A stretch of DNA of 23,515 nt from HLUCCA09 sp039189975 (GCA_039189975.1 JBCCYI010000045.1:1-23515); one strand, 5' to 3'. Shown: positions 1-7,177, counted from the first letter of the stretch. Numbers and translations are program-made. The notes: generated from the letters alone by a model not told the origin.

Positions 1-55
1 CGAAACCTTACCCGTAGTCATTGTTGGTGTAGGTCACCTCTACTTAGTTCATGCA
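1..55 (-). other. Degraded continuation of the substrate-binding protein gene at window edge
   Basis: Read on the minus strand in the same frame as the gene at 56-538, this stretch still encodes VEVTYTNNDYG, a block typical of Leu/Ile/Val-type binding proteins (usually VAVTYTNNDYGKG). It is broken by TAA codons at 41-43 and 8-10, and a TAG at 56-58 ends the upstream part. The frame is kept and only isolated codons are wrong; the last stop falls where the family has Lys. This is either a young pseudogene or, more simply, base errors at a contig end. Confidence 0.6.
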
Positions 56-538
56 CTATTCGAGCAGGATTTCCGCCAGGACAGCGACCTGACGCGCATC
101 CGAGGGGGCCGTGCGAAAGAAGAGACCATTGTCTTCAGCAGCGGTCAGCGCCGGCGAGGTGGCCGAGGGCGAGATCATCACCATGCCGTTCGGCACCGCC
201 ACGTTCGCCAGAACCGCGCCCGTCACGCCTGAGCAATCGGCACCCATGATGCCCTTGACCCCGTCGGACGTGATCAGCCGCTCGGCGGCGGCCGTTGCGG
301 CGGCGCTGTCGACGCAGGTGCTGTCAGCGCGCACGGAGGAAACGGTCTTGCCGTCCATCAGGAGGCCGGACTCGGTGATTTCGGCCATCGCCATTTCGGC
401 GCCCGCGGCCATGGCCGGGGTGAGCGATTCGATGGGGCCGGTGAAGCCGAGGATGACACCCAGCTTGATGTCGTGACCATCGGCAAGAGCCGGCGCAGCG
501 GCGAGCACGGCAGCGCTCGCGAGCAGCATCTTCTTCAT
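56..538 (-). CDS. ABC transporter substrate-binding protein (branched-chain amino acid type), N-terminal part
   Basis: This is the first 160 residues of a periplasmic binding protein of the Peripla_BP_6 (LivK/LivJ-like) family, which delivers branched-chain amino acids or related solutes to an ABC permease. Residues 1-19 are a Sec signal peptide ending in ALA, followed by IKLGVILGFTGPIES, the usual first strand and ligand loop. Further blocks are ADSTCVD, GIMGADCSGVTGAV and MISPSATSPALT. Family members are about 380-400 residues, so more than half is missing. The frame ends at a TAG at 56-58, yet homologous sequence continues to the window edge. The start at 538 is backed by a GGGAG ribosome site. 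No permease or ATPase gene is visible; they could lie beyond the left edge. The exact substrate cannot be told. Confidence 0.8.
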   Translation of the reverse strand: MKKMLLASAAVLAAAPALADGHDIKLGVILGFTGPIESLTPAMAAGAEMAMAEITESGLLMDGKTVSSVRADSTCVDSAAATAAAERLITSDGVKGIMGADCSGVTGAVLANVAVPNGMVMISPSATSPALTAAEDNGLFFRTAPSDARQVAVLAEILLE

Positions 539-620
539 TTGCGATCTCCCTGAGTGTTATGATTCTGGCGCCGGAACCTAAACGGCGATGGCCCTATTGG
601 AAAGCGCTTCCGCGTTGTGC

Positions 621-646
621 TGTCGACGCCAAGCGGTGCGTCGACA
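621..646 (-). terminator. Hairpin just after the LysR gene stop
   Basis: A perfect 9-base stem (TGTCGACGC / GCGTCGACA) with an 8-base loop begins two bases after the LysR stop codon on the minus strand. There is no clear T-tract, so it may be a weak intrinsic terminator or a 3'-end stabiliser rather than a strong stop. It also separates lysR from the binding-protein gene in the same direction. Confidence 0.5.
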
Positions 647-648
647 CC

Positions 649-1590
649 CTAGAGGTCTTCCAGCGAGACCAAACGGGACGGGGTCGGCACGGCCTGCATG
701 GCGAGGTCGGCTTCATGCTCCACCCAATCGCGGAACGCGGCGACCTGCGGCCGGGCGCCATTGGCCTGCGGAAAGACGACGCGGTATCGCGCACCCATGG
801 TCAGACCAAGCTCGAACGGGGCAACGAGGCGCCCTTCGGCCAGGTCGCCCGCGGCCAACGAGGAGCGTCCAAGCACGACCCCTGTGCCCGCGAGTGCGGC
901 GTCGAGCGCATGGTCGGCCTGGCTGAACCGTGGCCCGGAGCGCGGCGCCGGACCCAGACCGCTGAGACGGAACCACGTCGACCATGTCAGATCCGGCAAG
1001 AGGTTCGTCAGGTCGTCCTGGTGCAGGAGGGTGGCGTGCTGAAGGTCGGCGGGCGTGCGGATCTTCTCGGCCAGCGCGGGCGCCATCATGGGGGACATCC
1101 AGTCCGACAGGATGGGCCGGGCATAAAACCCCGGTGCCGTGTCAAAGCCGAAGCGGATGGCGACGTCGACCTGATCGCGCTCGAAATCGGCGAGCTTGAG
1201 GGAGGCGGCGAAGCGCAGCTCGATCTCCGGGTGCTTTGAGGCGAAGTCGAAGAGGCGCGGCGCGAGCCATTTGGCGGTGAAGGCCGGACCAGCGGTGACG
1301 GTGAGCGTCGTTGTGTCGGTCACACGCAGGGCGGCGCGCCAGGCGGCGGCCAGCGCGCCAAAGCCGTCGCTGAGCCCCGGCGCGAGGGCGCGGCCCGCTT
1401 CCGTCAGTTCGACGGCGCGGTTGAGCCTGCGAAAGACGGGGCGCCCAAGGTGATCCTCGAGGGACTTGATCTGAAACGAGAGCGCGGCAGGTGTCACGCC
1501 CAGCTCGTCGGCGGCCTTGGCGAAGGAGAGGTGCCGCGCCGCAGCTTCAAAGGCACGCAGGGCTGTCAGGGGGGGGAGTCGACTCGGCAT
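649..1590 (-). CDS. LysR-family transcriptional regulator (GcvA-like)
   Basis: A 313-residue LysR-type regulator, the usual length. The N-terminus MPSRLPPLTALRAFEAAARHL followed by SFAKAADELGVTPAALSFQI is the winged helix-turn-helix of the GcvA/AmpR-like branch (residues 1-60). The substrate-binding domain fills about 90-300, with the familiar blocks DVAIRFG and LAAGDLAEGRLVAPF. The start at 1590 was chosen because homologues begin at this MPxRLPPL motif; the frame stays open upstream to 1755, but that extension is not LysR-like. No strong ribosome site precedes it. It is divergent from the small ORF at 1702, which is therefore a candidate target, along with its own gene. The effector is unknown. 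Confidence 0.88.
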   Translation of the reverse strand: MPSRLPPLTALRAFEAAARHLSFAKAADELGVTPAALSFQIKSLEDHLGRPVFRRLNRAVELTEAGRALAPGLSDGFGALAAAWRAALRVTDTTTLTVTAGPAFTAKWLAPRLFDFASKHPEIELRFAASLKLADFERDQVDVAIRFGFDTAPGFYARPILSDWMSPMMAPALAEKIRTPADLQHATLLHQDDLTNLLPDLTWSTWFRLSGLGPAPRSGPRFSQADHALDAALAGTGVVLGRSSLAAGDLAEGRLVAPFELGLTMGARYRVVFPQANGARPQVAAFRDWVEHEADLAMQAVPTPSRLVSLEDL

Positions 1591-1602
1591 TTCACACAAG
1601 TA

Positions 1603-1616
1603 ATTCTTATCTGAAT
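1603..1616. promoter_or_regulatory. Candidate operator between lysR and the small divergent ORF
   Basis: ATTC-N6-GAAT dyad lying 13 bases upstream of the LysR start, in the divergent promoter region. LysR proteins bind interrupted dyads of about this size (classically T-N11-A), often over their own promoter. The match is short and could be chance. Confidence 0.3.
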
Positions 1617-1632
1617 GGATGGAAAGTCTCGT

Positions 1633-1662
1633 TTGTAAAGCGCTGTGAAGGCGCGCATATCT
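1633..1662 (+). promoter_or_regulatory. Possible sigma-70-type promoter of the 44-residue ORF
   Basis: TTGTAA at 1633-1638 and ATATCT at 1657-1662, 18 bases apart, about 40 bases before the small ORF start. Each hexamer matches the consensus only in part, so this is a tentative assignment. Confidence 0.25.
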
Positions 1663-1701
1663 AGCTTCATCAAAGTCACCTGATCCGAGAGGACCCCGAA
1701 C

Positions 1702-1836
1702 ATGATCATGACCGCCCCGACCGCCCGTCACCGCGCCGCCATCGAAGCCGCGCACAAGGCACGCGCCAACGCTTTCGGCGATCTCACCCGCCGTCTCTTT
1801 GTGCCCGCACGGTCACCTGACACGGATACGATCTAA
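1702..1836 (+). CDS. Small ORF, 44 residues, unknown function
   Basis: ATG at 1702 to TAA at 1836 encodes a 44-residue basic peptide. The central part RHRAAIEAAHKARANAFGDL would form a charged, Ala-rich helix, and a short tail rich in Pro, Ser and Asp follows. A GAGAGGA ribosome site sits about 9 bases before the start, and a strong hairpin terminator follows at 1900-1942. It is divergent from a LysR gene. There is no signal peptide or membrane segment. It loosely recalls the short Ala/Arg-rich proteins of 40-70 residues common in Rhodobacteraceae, but I cannot assign a family. Support comes from the ribosome site and terminator, not from similarity. Confidence 0.5.
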   Translation: MIMTAPTARHRAAIEAAHKARANAFGDLTRRLFVPARSPDTDTI

Positions 1837-1899
1837 GCCGCGGCGACCGGCACGCGTAGCCGGCGCATCTGCAGTGCTGACCGATCCCCCCCTTGAACC

Positions 1900-1942
1900 G
1901 ACGGCGTCCCCTATATGTGTAAGGGGACGCCGTCTTCGTTTT
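1900..1942 (+). terminator. Strong rho-independent terminator, abutting the next ribosome site
   Basis: A perfect 13-base stem (GACGGCGTCCCCT at 1900-1912, AGGGGACGCCGTC at 1922-1934) with a 9-base loop is followed by TTCGTTTT. It would end the transcript of the 44-residue ORF. The T-tract ends one base before the GGAGG of the sugar dehydrogenase gene, so no room remains for a separate promoter after the hairpin. Confidence 0.85.
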
Positions 1943-1952
1943 GGAGGTTCGT

Positions 1953-3095
1953 ATGCGCCTGACGCTCTTTGCCCTCGCACCTGTTCTTGCAACTGCCCTC
2001 GTTCTGGTCACCGGGGGGCCCCGCGCTGGCGTCGCACAAGAGGTGCGGGCAACAGCGGCGGGCGCCGTTGAGATAGTGCCCGTGGTCACGGGGCTCGATG
2101 TGCCCTGGGCGATCGGGTTTCTGCCCGGCGGGGAGATGCTGATCACCGAACGCGATGGCGCGCTCCTGCACATCGCTGCGGATGGCGCCCGTCAGCGCGT
2201 GGCAGGGGTGCCGGACGTGGCCGCCGACGGGCAGGGCGGCCTGCTCGACGTGCTGGTGCCGCGCGATTTTTCGCAAACGCGTGAGATTTACCTGACGTTT
2301 TCGCGACCCCAGGGACGTCATGCCGGAACAGCCCTGGCGCGGGGGATCCTCTCGCGGGACGGGGCGCGCCTGACGGAGGTTGAGACGCTTTGGGAGATGG
2401 AGCGCGGCTCCAGCGGCGGCCGTCATTTCGGCTCGCGCGTCGTGGAGGGGCGGGACGGGCTGCTCTATGTCACGACCGGGGATCGGGGTGACAGGCCATC
2501 GGCCCAGGATCTTGGCAACGAGAACGGGTCGGTCATTCGCCTGACGCGCGCGGGCCAGGTGCCGGCCTCGAACCCTTTCGTGGGGCAGGAGGGCGCACAA
2601 CCCGAGATCTACACCTATGGCCACCGCAACCCGCAGGGCGCGGCGCTGGACGGGCAGGGGAAGCTCTGGACGGTCGAGCATGGCGCGCGGGGCGGTGACG
2701 AGATCAACCTGATCGAAGCGGGTACGAACTACGGCTGGCCGGTGATCTCCTACGGGCGTCACTATTCCGGGTTTCGCATCGGTGAGGGCACCGCGGCGCC
2801 GGGTATGGCGCAGCCGAAGCATTATTGGGATCCGTCCATCGCCCCTTCCGGGATGACTTTTGTGGGCGACACGATGTTTGCGGAGTGGGACGGCGACATT
2901 CTGGTCGGCTCGCTCAATTCCGATCTGATCTCGCGGCTGGAGGTGCGCGGGACCCGGGTGCGCGAGGTGGAGCGGATCTCGACGCCGGAGACCCTGCGTA
3001 TCCGCGATGTGCGCGTTGGCCCCGACGGCGCGGTGTGGTTCCTGTCGGAAGGAAACGGCGCGCTCTACCGCATGCGCGTGGCAACGGGCGGATAG
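1953..3095 (+). CDS. PQQ-dependent sugar dehydrogenase (soluble glucose/aldose dehydrogenase family)
   Basis: A 380-residue secreted quinoprotein of the GSDH family (YliI/Asd type), which oxidises aldose sugars in the periplasm with PQQ. A signal peptide occupies about residues 1-26 (cleavage near GVA-QEV). The rest is a six-bladed propeller with the family marks LDVPWAIGFLPGGEMLITER, YGHRNPQGAALD, VEHGARGGDEINLI, GTNYGWPVISYG and SGMTFV. The Arg and His residues in these blocks correspond to those contacting PQQ and the sugar. The start at 1953 is set by GGAGG at 1943-1947; a TTG at 1941 in frame overlaps that site and is not credible. The gene sits right behind a terminator hairpin. No PQQ biosynthesis genes are in the window. 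The substrate is unknown. Confidence 0.9.
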   Translation: MRLTLFALAPVLATALVLVTGGPRAGVAQEVRATAAGAVEIVPVVTGLDVPWAIGFLPGGEMLITERDGALLHIAADGARQRVAGVPDVAADGQGGLLDVLVPRDFSQTREIYLTFSRPQGRHAGTALARGILSRDGARLTEVETLWEMERGSSGGRHFGSRVVEGRDGLLYVTTGDRGDRPSAQDLGNENGSVIRLTRAGQVPASNPFVGQEGAQPEIYTYGHRNPQGAALDGQGKLWTVEHGARGGDEINLIEAGTNYGWPVISYGRHYSGFRIGEGTAAPGMAQPKHYWDPSIAPSGMTFVGDTMFAEWDGDILVGSLNSDLISRLEVRGTRVREVERISTPETLRIRDVRVGPDGAVWFLSEGNGALYRMRVATGG

Positions 3096-3173
3096 GCGGC
3101 GTGCGAGGGCGCCGAACGGTTGATGCTTGCGCGCGTGTGTGGCCTGATGCGCGGACGCAATCGGAGCCGCACA

Positions 3174-3617
3174 ATGTCTCGCTTTAGCCCCCTTCTTGGA
3201 GCCGTGTTCGCCGTTGGTCTTGCTGCGGCTGTGCCCGCGCAGACGACAGCGGGAGCGGACGCCGCGCCCTTGCCGATCTTCGATACGCCCCAGGATATGC
3301 GCGCAGAGCTCGACAGGCTGATGCGCGACAGGGATTTCATTGCGCTCGTGAGCCGGTTTTCGCCCCCCGCGCTGATGTCATTGGGGCGGGTCCGGGTGCT
3401 GGAAGATCGCTACAAGTCGGCGCTCGCGCCATTCGAAGACTCAGGGCACCTCATCCTCGAAACTCCCGCAGAGCACATCACCCGCGAGGTCATCGCGTAT
3501 TGGGAGGGGGAGGTTTATGTCTATGTCTATCTGCTGACCCACCAGCGCAACGATGGCGTGCGCGTTCTCGACTTTCAGGTCTCCGGCGATATCCGCGCGA
3601 TCAAGGAGTGGTGGTAG
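3174..3617 (+). CDS. Secreted protein of unknown function, 147 residues
   Basis: Residues 1-23 form a signal peptide (MSRFSPLLGAVFAVGLAAAV, then PAQ-TT), so the product is probably periplasmic. The mature part is mixed charged and hydrophobic: an N-terminal helical stretch (DMRAELDRLMRDRDFIALVSRF), then EDRYKSALAPFEDSGHLI and strand-like segments EVIAYWEGEVYVYVYLLTHQR and VRVLDFQVSG, ending in IKEWW. This resembles small alpha+beta secreted domains, but I recognise no family. The start is backed by GGAG at 3163-3166; an in-frame TTG at 3120 would put extra basic residues before the signal peptide. It follows the sugar dehydrogenase by 78 bases and may be co-transcribed. Its last 17 bases overlap the 3' end of the convergent regulator gene. 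Confidence 0.7.
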   Translation: MSRFSPLLGAVFAVGLAAAVPAQTTAGADAAPLPIFDTPQDMRAELDRLMRDRDFIALVSRFSPPALMSLGRVRVLEDRYKSALAPFEDSGHLILETPAEHITREVIAYWEGEVYVYVYLLTHQRNDGVRVLDFQVSGDIRAIKEWW

Positions 3618-4641
3618 CGGCACCGCTGGGGGCATTGGCGCCCCGCTCGCGGTAGGGCGTTGTCTCATAGCGCGCGCGGTAGCACTTGGAAAAGTGCGAC
3701 GGTGAGGTAAAGCCGCAGGCAAGCGCGACATTGATCACCGACATATCGGTTTGAAGCAGCAGGTTGCGGGCCTTTTGCAGACGCAGCTCCATGTAGTAGC
3801 GCTTGGGCGACCTGTTAAGATACCGCCGGAAGAGGCGCTCGAGCTGGCGCGTGGAGAGCCCGACGTCGCGGGCCAGAAGGGCAGGCGAGATCGGCTCCTC
3901 GATGTTTTGCTCCATCACCTGGATTACCTGGCCGAGCTTGGGGTGGCGGACGCCGATCCGCGAGGGGATCGAAAGGCGCTGCGTGTCCTGGTCTGTCCGG
4001 ATCGAGGAGTAAATCAACTGGTCGGCGACCAGGCCCGCCAGCTCCTCCCCATGATCCGACGCGATCAGCTTGAGCATCAGGTCAATCGAGGCGGTGCCTC
4101 CCGCGGTGGAGATCCGGTTGCCATCAATGACAAAGACGGATTTCGTGAGCGTCACCTCCGGGAATTCCTCGGCAAAGCTGTCCTGGTTTTCCCAGTGGAT
4201 CGTGGCGCGCTTGTCGTCCATCAGGCCGGCGCGGGCGAGGGAATAGCCGGCCGTGCAGAGGCCGCCGACGGTCACGCCCCGGCGCGCCTCGCGGCGCAGC
4301 CAGCTGACGAGGCGCTTGGTGGTGGCGGACTGAATGTCGATCCCGCCGCAAAGCATGATCGTATCGTCGCGGTTGGCCTCCTGAAGATCTCCGTCGACGC
4401 CGAATTCCACACCGTTGGAGCTGCGCACGGGGCTGCCGTCCTCTCCGAGAATGCGCCAGGAATAGAGCTCCCGCCCCGCCATGCGATTGGCGATGCGCAG
4501 GGGTTCGATGGCGCAGGCAAAGCAGAGCATCGTGAACTGGTCGAGCAGCACGAACACGAAGTGGCGCGGTTTGGTGGCGCGCGGGTCCGTTGCGGCGTGC
4601 TGCGGGCGGTCGACTGTATTGGAAAAGGATGAATGTGCCAT
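3601..4641 (-). CDS. GlxA-family transcriptional regulator (DJ-1/PfpI-like domain + AraC HTH)
   Basis: About 346 residues. Residues 25-190 are a class I glutamine-amidotransferase-like (DJ-1/PfpI) domain with FVFVLLDQFTMLCFACAIEP, MLCGGID and GVTVGGLCTAGYSLARAG, the last holding the Cys at the nucleophile elbow. The C-terminal third is an AraC/XylS double helix-turn-helix: ISPALLARDVGLSTRQLERL and the second half NVALACGFTSPSHFSKCYR. This architecture is shared by GbdR, CdhR and ArgR, which control betaine, carnitine and arginine catabolism; which ligand applies here is unknown. The start at 4641 is uncertain: the nearest GAGGAA lies about 20 bases upstream, and the frame is open to 4704. It is divergent from the DAHP synthase gene and convergent with the secreted orphan. 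Confidence 0.88.
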   Translation of the reverse strand: MAHSSFSNTVDRPQHAATDPRATKPRHFVFVLLDQFTMLCFACAIEPLRIANRMAGRELYSWRILGEDGSPVRSSNGVEFGVDGDLQEANRDDTIMLCGGIDIQSATTKRLVSWLRREARRGVTVGGLCTAGYSLARAGLMDDKRATIHWENQDSFAEEFPEVTLTKSVFVIDGNRISTAGGTASIDLMLKLIASDHGEELAGLVADQLIYSSIRTDQDTQRLSIPSRIGVRHPKLGQVIQVMEQNIEEPISPALLARDVGLSTRQLERLFRRYLNRSPKRYYMELRLQKARNLLLQTDMSVINVALACGFTSPSHFSKCYRARYETTPYRERGANAPSGAATTTP

Positions 4642-4766
4642 GGTTCTGCTGTTGCGCGTGCGTTCCTCACAGGGCCAAATTCGGAGGCGCTTCGCAAGGG
4701 GCATTCTGCGCCGGATGTTGCTTCTGGATCAATTGCACGTGCCCGCGGCGACGGGTGCCGGCGGTT

Positions 4767-4788
4767 CGCGGCCAAGCCGCGTCGTTTT
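4767..4788 (+). terminator. Terminator-like hairpin in the DAHP synthase leader
   Basis: CGCGGC, loop CAA, GCCGCG, then TCGTTTT, in the sense direction about 73 bases before the DAHP synthase start. The stem is short (6 bases) but all G/C. It could stop stray upstream transcription or act as a leader attenuator. I see no leader peptide rich in aromatic codons. Confidence 0.4.
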
Positions 4789-4815
4789 GCCGTGGCGGCC
4801 CGGACGGCGAGGGGC

Positions 4816-4821
4816 TATAGA
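4816..4821 (+). promoter_or_regulatory. Possible -10 element of the DAHP synthase gene
   Basis: TATAGA in a G/C-rich stretch, 39 bases before the start codon. The nearest -35-like hexamer (TTGCCG at 4787) is 23 bases away, too far for a standard promoter, so this is weak. Confidence 0.25.
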
Positions 4822-4860
4822 GCGCTCCGCGTAGAAACCAAATGGACAGAGGAGCGACCC

Positions 4861-6249
4861 ATGTCTGCCGCAGCGCACGCCACTCCCTCGACCTGGACCA
4901 AATCCGCCTGGCGGACCAAGCCCCGGGTGCAGATGCCGGACTATCCGGACACGGAGGCTTTGAACGCGGTTGAGGCGCAGCTTGGGAAGTATCCGCCGCT
5001 GGTCTTTGCGGGCGAGGCGCGCCGGTTGCGCACGGAGCTGGCGAAGGCCGGGCGGGGCGAGGCGTTCCTGCTGCAGGGCGGCGATTGCGCCGAGAGCTTT
5101 GCCGAGTTCTCCGCCGACACGATCCGCGACACCTTCAAGGTGATGCTGCAGATGGCAGTTGTCCTGACCTACGGCGCGAAAGTGCCGGTGGTGAAGGTGG
5201 GCCGGATGGCGGGGCAGTTTGCCAAGCCGCGCTCGGCCCCGACCGAAACGGTCGACGGTGTGGAGCTGCCGTCCTACCGCGGGGATATCATCAACGATCT
5301 GCCCTTCACGGAGGAGGCGCGGATCCCGCGTCCCGAGAAGATGCTGCAGGCCTACACCCAGGCCGCGGCCTCGCTGAACCTCTTGCGTGCCTTTTCGACC
5401 GGGGGCTTTGCCGACATCCACCGCGTGCACGCGTTCACGACGGGGTTTGCCGCCGAGGACAAGGCACAGGCCTACCGCGAGGTGTCGGGGCGGATTTCGG
5501 ACGCACTCGACTTCATGAGTGCCGCAGGGATCAGCGCCGAGCAGGTCGAGAACCTGTCAACCGTGCATTTTTACACGTCGCATGAGGCGTTGCTGCTCGA
5601 GTACGAGGAGGCACTCACACGGGTTGATTCGACGACCGGTCAGACGATTGCGGGCTCCGGCCACATGATCTGGATCGGCGACCGGACGCGTCAGCCCGAT
5701 GGCGCGCATGTCGAGTTCTGCCGCGGCGTTTCGAACCCGATTGGCCTCAAGTGCGGACCGTCGATGACGGCCGACGACCTCAAGAGTCTGATGGCGACGC
5801 TGAACCCCGGCAACGAAGAGGGACGGCTGACGCTGATCTCCCGCTTCGGCGCCGGTAAAGTGGCCGAGCACCTGCCGCGTCTCATCGAGACGGTGAAGAG
5901 CGAGGGCGCGAATGTCGTCTGGGTCTGCGATCCGATGCATGGCAACACGATCAAGTCGGGCTCGGGCTACAAGACCCGTCCGTTCGAGCGGGTGCTGAGC
6001 GAGGTGCGCGAGTTCTTCGGCGCCCATCGCGATGCCGGCACCATGCCGGGCGGTGTGCATTTCGAGATGACCGGGCAGGACGTGACGGAATGCACCGGCG
6101 GTCTGCAGGCCGTGTCGGACGAAAACCTCTCGGACCGGTACCACACGGCATGCGACCCGCGTCTGAATGCGACGCAATCGCTTGAGCTGGCGTTTCTTGT
6201 CGCCGAAGAGCTGTCGGACCGTCGCGACAGGGCCCGCGCGGCGGGCTGA
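4861..6249 (+). CDS. 3-deoxy-7-phosphoheptulonate synthase, class II
   Basis: DAHP synthase catalyses the first step of the shikimate pathway, condensing phosphoenolpyruvate and erythrose 4-phosphate. The 462-residue length fits the class II (plant/Mycobacterium/alphaproteobacterial) type, not the 350-residue class I enzymes. Visible signatures are FLLQGGDCAESF (metal-binding Cys), KVGRMAGQFAKPRS, LPSYRGDIIN, HFYTSHEALLLEYE, WIGDRTRQ, SRFGAGKV, VWVCDPMHGNT and GGVHFEMTGQDVTEC, which together supply the substrate- and metal-binding residues. The start at 4861 has a GAGGAG site just upstream; the frame is open back to 4633, but that part has no family similarity and crosses the leader hairpin. 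It is monocistronic by appearance, with a hairpin about 20 bases after the stop. Confidence 0.95.
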   Translation: MSAAAHATPSTWTKSAWRTKPRVQMPDYPDTEALNAVEAQLGKYPPLVFAGEARRLRTELAKAGRGEAFLLQGGDCAESFAEFSADTIRDTFKVMLQMAVVLTYGAKVPVVKVGRMAGQFAKPRSAPTETVDGVELPSYRGDIINDLPFTEEARIPRPEKMLQAYTQAAASLNLLRAFSTGGFADIHRVHAFTTGFAAEDKAQAYREVSGRISDALDFMSAAGISAEQVENLSTVHFYTSHEALLLEYEEALTRVDSTTGQTIAGSGHMIWIGDRTRQPDGAHVEFCRGVSNPIGLKCGPSMTADDLKSLMATLNPGNEEGRLTLISRFGAGKVAEHLPRLIETVKSEGANVVWVCDPMHGNTIKSGSGYKTRPFERVLSEVREFFGAHRDAGTMPGGVHFEMTGQDVTECTGGLQAVSDENLSDRYHTACDPRLNATQSLELAFLVAEELSDRRDRARAAG

Positions 6250-6270
6250 ACCGAGCCGGGACACGTGTGA

Positions 6271-6293
6271 CGGGCGGGGCATTGCTCCGCCCG
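6271..6293 (+). terminator. Hairpin after the DAHP synthase gene
   Basis: CGGGCGGGGC, loop ATT, GCTCCGCCCG: a 10-base stem with one G-U pair, starting 22 bases after the stop. No T-tract follows, so termination efficiency is uncertain. Confidence 0.55.
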
Positions 6294-6318
6294 GCGCGTC
6301 TCTGGGCTGCGGTGGATG

Positions 6319-6349
6319 CCTTCGGCGACGGTATTTTCAGCAAGAAGAA
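6319..6349 (+). repeat. Dispersed 31-base repeat, copy 1
   Basis: The core runs from CCTTCGGCGACGG through TATTTTCAGCAAGAAGAA and recurs perfectly, inverted, at 9513-9543. CGGTGCGC follows the core in both copies after a short diverged gap, so the element extends to about 45 bases. It lies between the DAHP synthase and DUF1194 genes and is not coding. Similar TATTTTC-centred intergenic repeats are, from general knowledge, frequent in Rhodobacteraceae. Confidence 0.85.
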
Positions 6350-6424
6350 AGAAGCGGTGCGCGAGGTTTCGTCGCTTGGCGTTCGCTTGGGGCGGGCCTA
6401 GGGTCGTTGTTACGGGAGGTGACG

Positions 6425-7138
6425 ATGATCTTCATGCGCGTCTTGCTTTTGGTGTGTGTCGCGGGGGCGGCACAGGCACAGGATACGGATCTGGAGCTGG
6501 TGTTGCTCGCGGATGCGTCGGGCTCCATCGACAGCCGCGAATACCAGCTGCAGCGCGAAGGCTATGCCACGGCCATCACGGACCCGCAGGTGCTCGATGC
6601 GATTGCGAATACGGCGTACGGTTCGATCGCAGTGACATATGTGGAATGGGCGTCGAACCAGGTGGTGGTCGCGGACTGGACGCGGATCGCGACGGCCGAA
6701 CAGGCGAAGCTGTTTGCGGCGCAGGTCCTGGCGCCACCGCGGCGAGCCATCGGGCGCAACGCGATTGGCGCGGCATTGCTCAAGGGCCTTGAGTTGATGG
6801 AGACGAACGAAGCCGTCGGGTGGCGCCGAGTGATCGACTTTTCGGGCGACAGCTTGCGGAACTATTCGGGACCGGGGATTGCCGAGGCACGCGCGGAGGT
6901 TCTGGAGGCGGGCGTGACGATCAACGCTTTGCCGATCCTGCGACCCGGAGATCCGGGACGCGCACAAGGGGGGCTGGAAGCGCTTTATGCCGAGCACATC
7001 ATCGGCGGTCAGAACGCGTTCGTCGTGACTGCGGACACGCGCGCGTCCTTTGCCGAGGCCATCAAGCGCAAGCTCATACTCGAGATTTCAGGCCAATTGC
7101 CGGCTCAGCGGATTGCGGGACGAGAGGTGGCGCCGTAG
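6425..7138 (+). CDS. Secreted DUF1194 (von Willebrand A-like) protein
   Basis: 237 residues. A signal peptide of about 19 residues (ending AQA) precedes LELVLLADASGSIDSREYQL, the first strand of a VWA-like fold with a DxSxS metal site at residue 30. Later blocks VTYVEWAS, AIGRNAIGAALLKGLELM, RRVIDFSGDS and GVTINALPI match the DUF1194 family of alphaproteobacterial secreted proteins. VWA domains usually bind partner proteins through a divalent metal; the partner here is unknown. The start at 6425 is fixed by GGGAGG five bases upstream; the frame is open further 5' but runs through the repeat and the end of the previous gene. No operon partner is seen: the next gene is convergent. Confidence 0.85.
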   Translation: MIFMRVLLLVCVAGAAQAQDTDLELVLLADASGSIDSREYQLQREGYATAITDPQVLDAIANTAYGSIAVTYVEWASNQVVVADWTRIATAEQAKLFAAQVLAPPRRAIGRNAIGAALLKGLELMETNEAVGWRRVIDFSGDSLRNYSGPGIAEARAEVLEAGVTINALPILRPGDPGRAQGGLEALYAEHIIGGQNAFVVTADTRASFAEAIKRKLILEISGQLPAQRIAGREVAP

Positions 7139-7177
7139 CCCTCTGTCGTCCGGATCGGCGTATCGTCAAGAAGGCCG

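Noticed and set aside
3751..4632. 293-codon open frame on the plus strand
   Set aside because: It is antisense to the GlxA-type regulator, whose domains are unambiguous.
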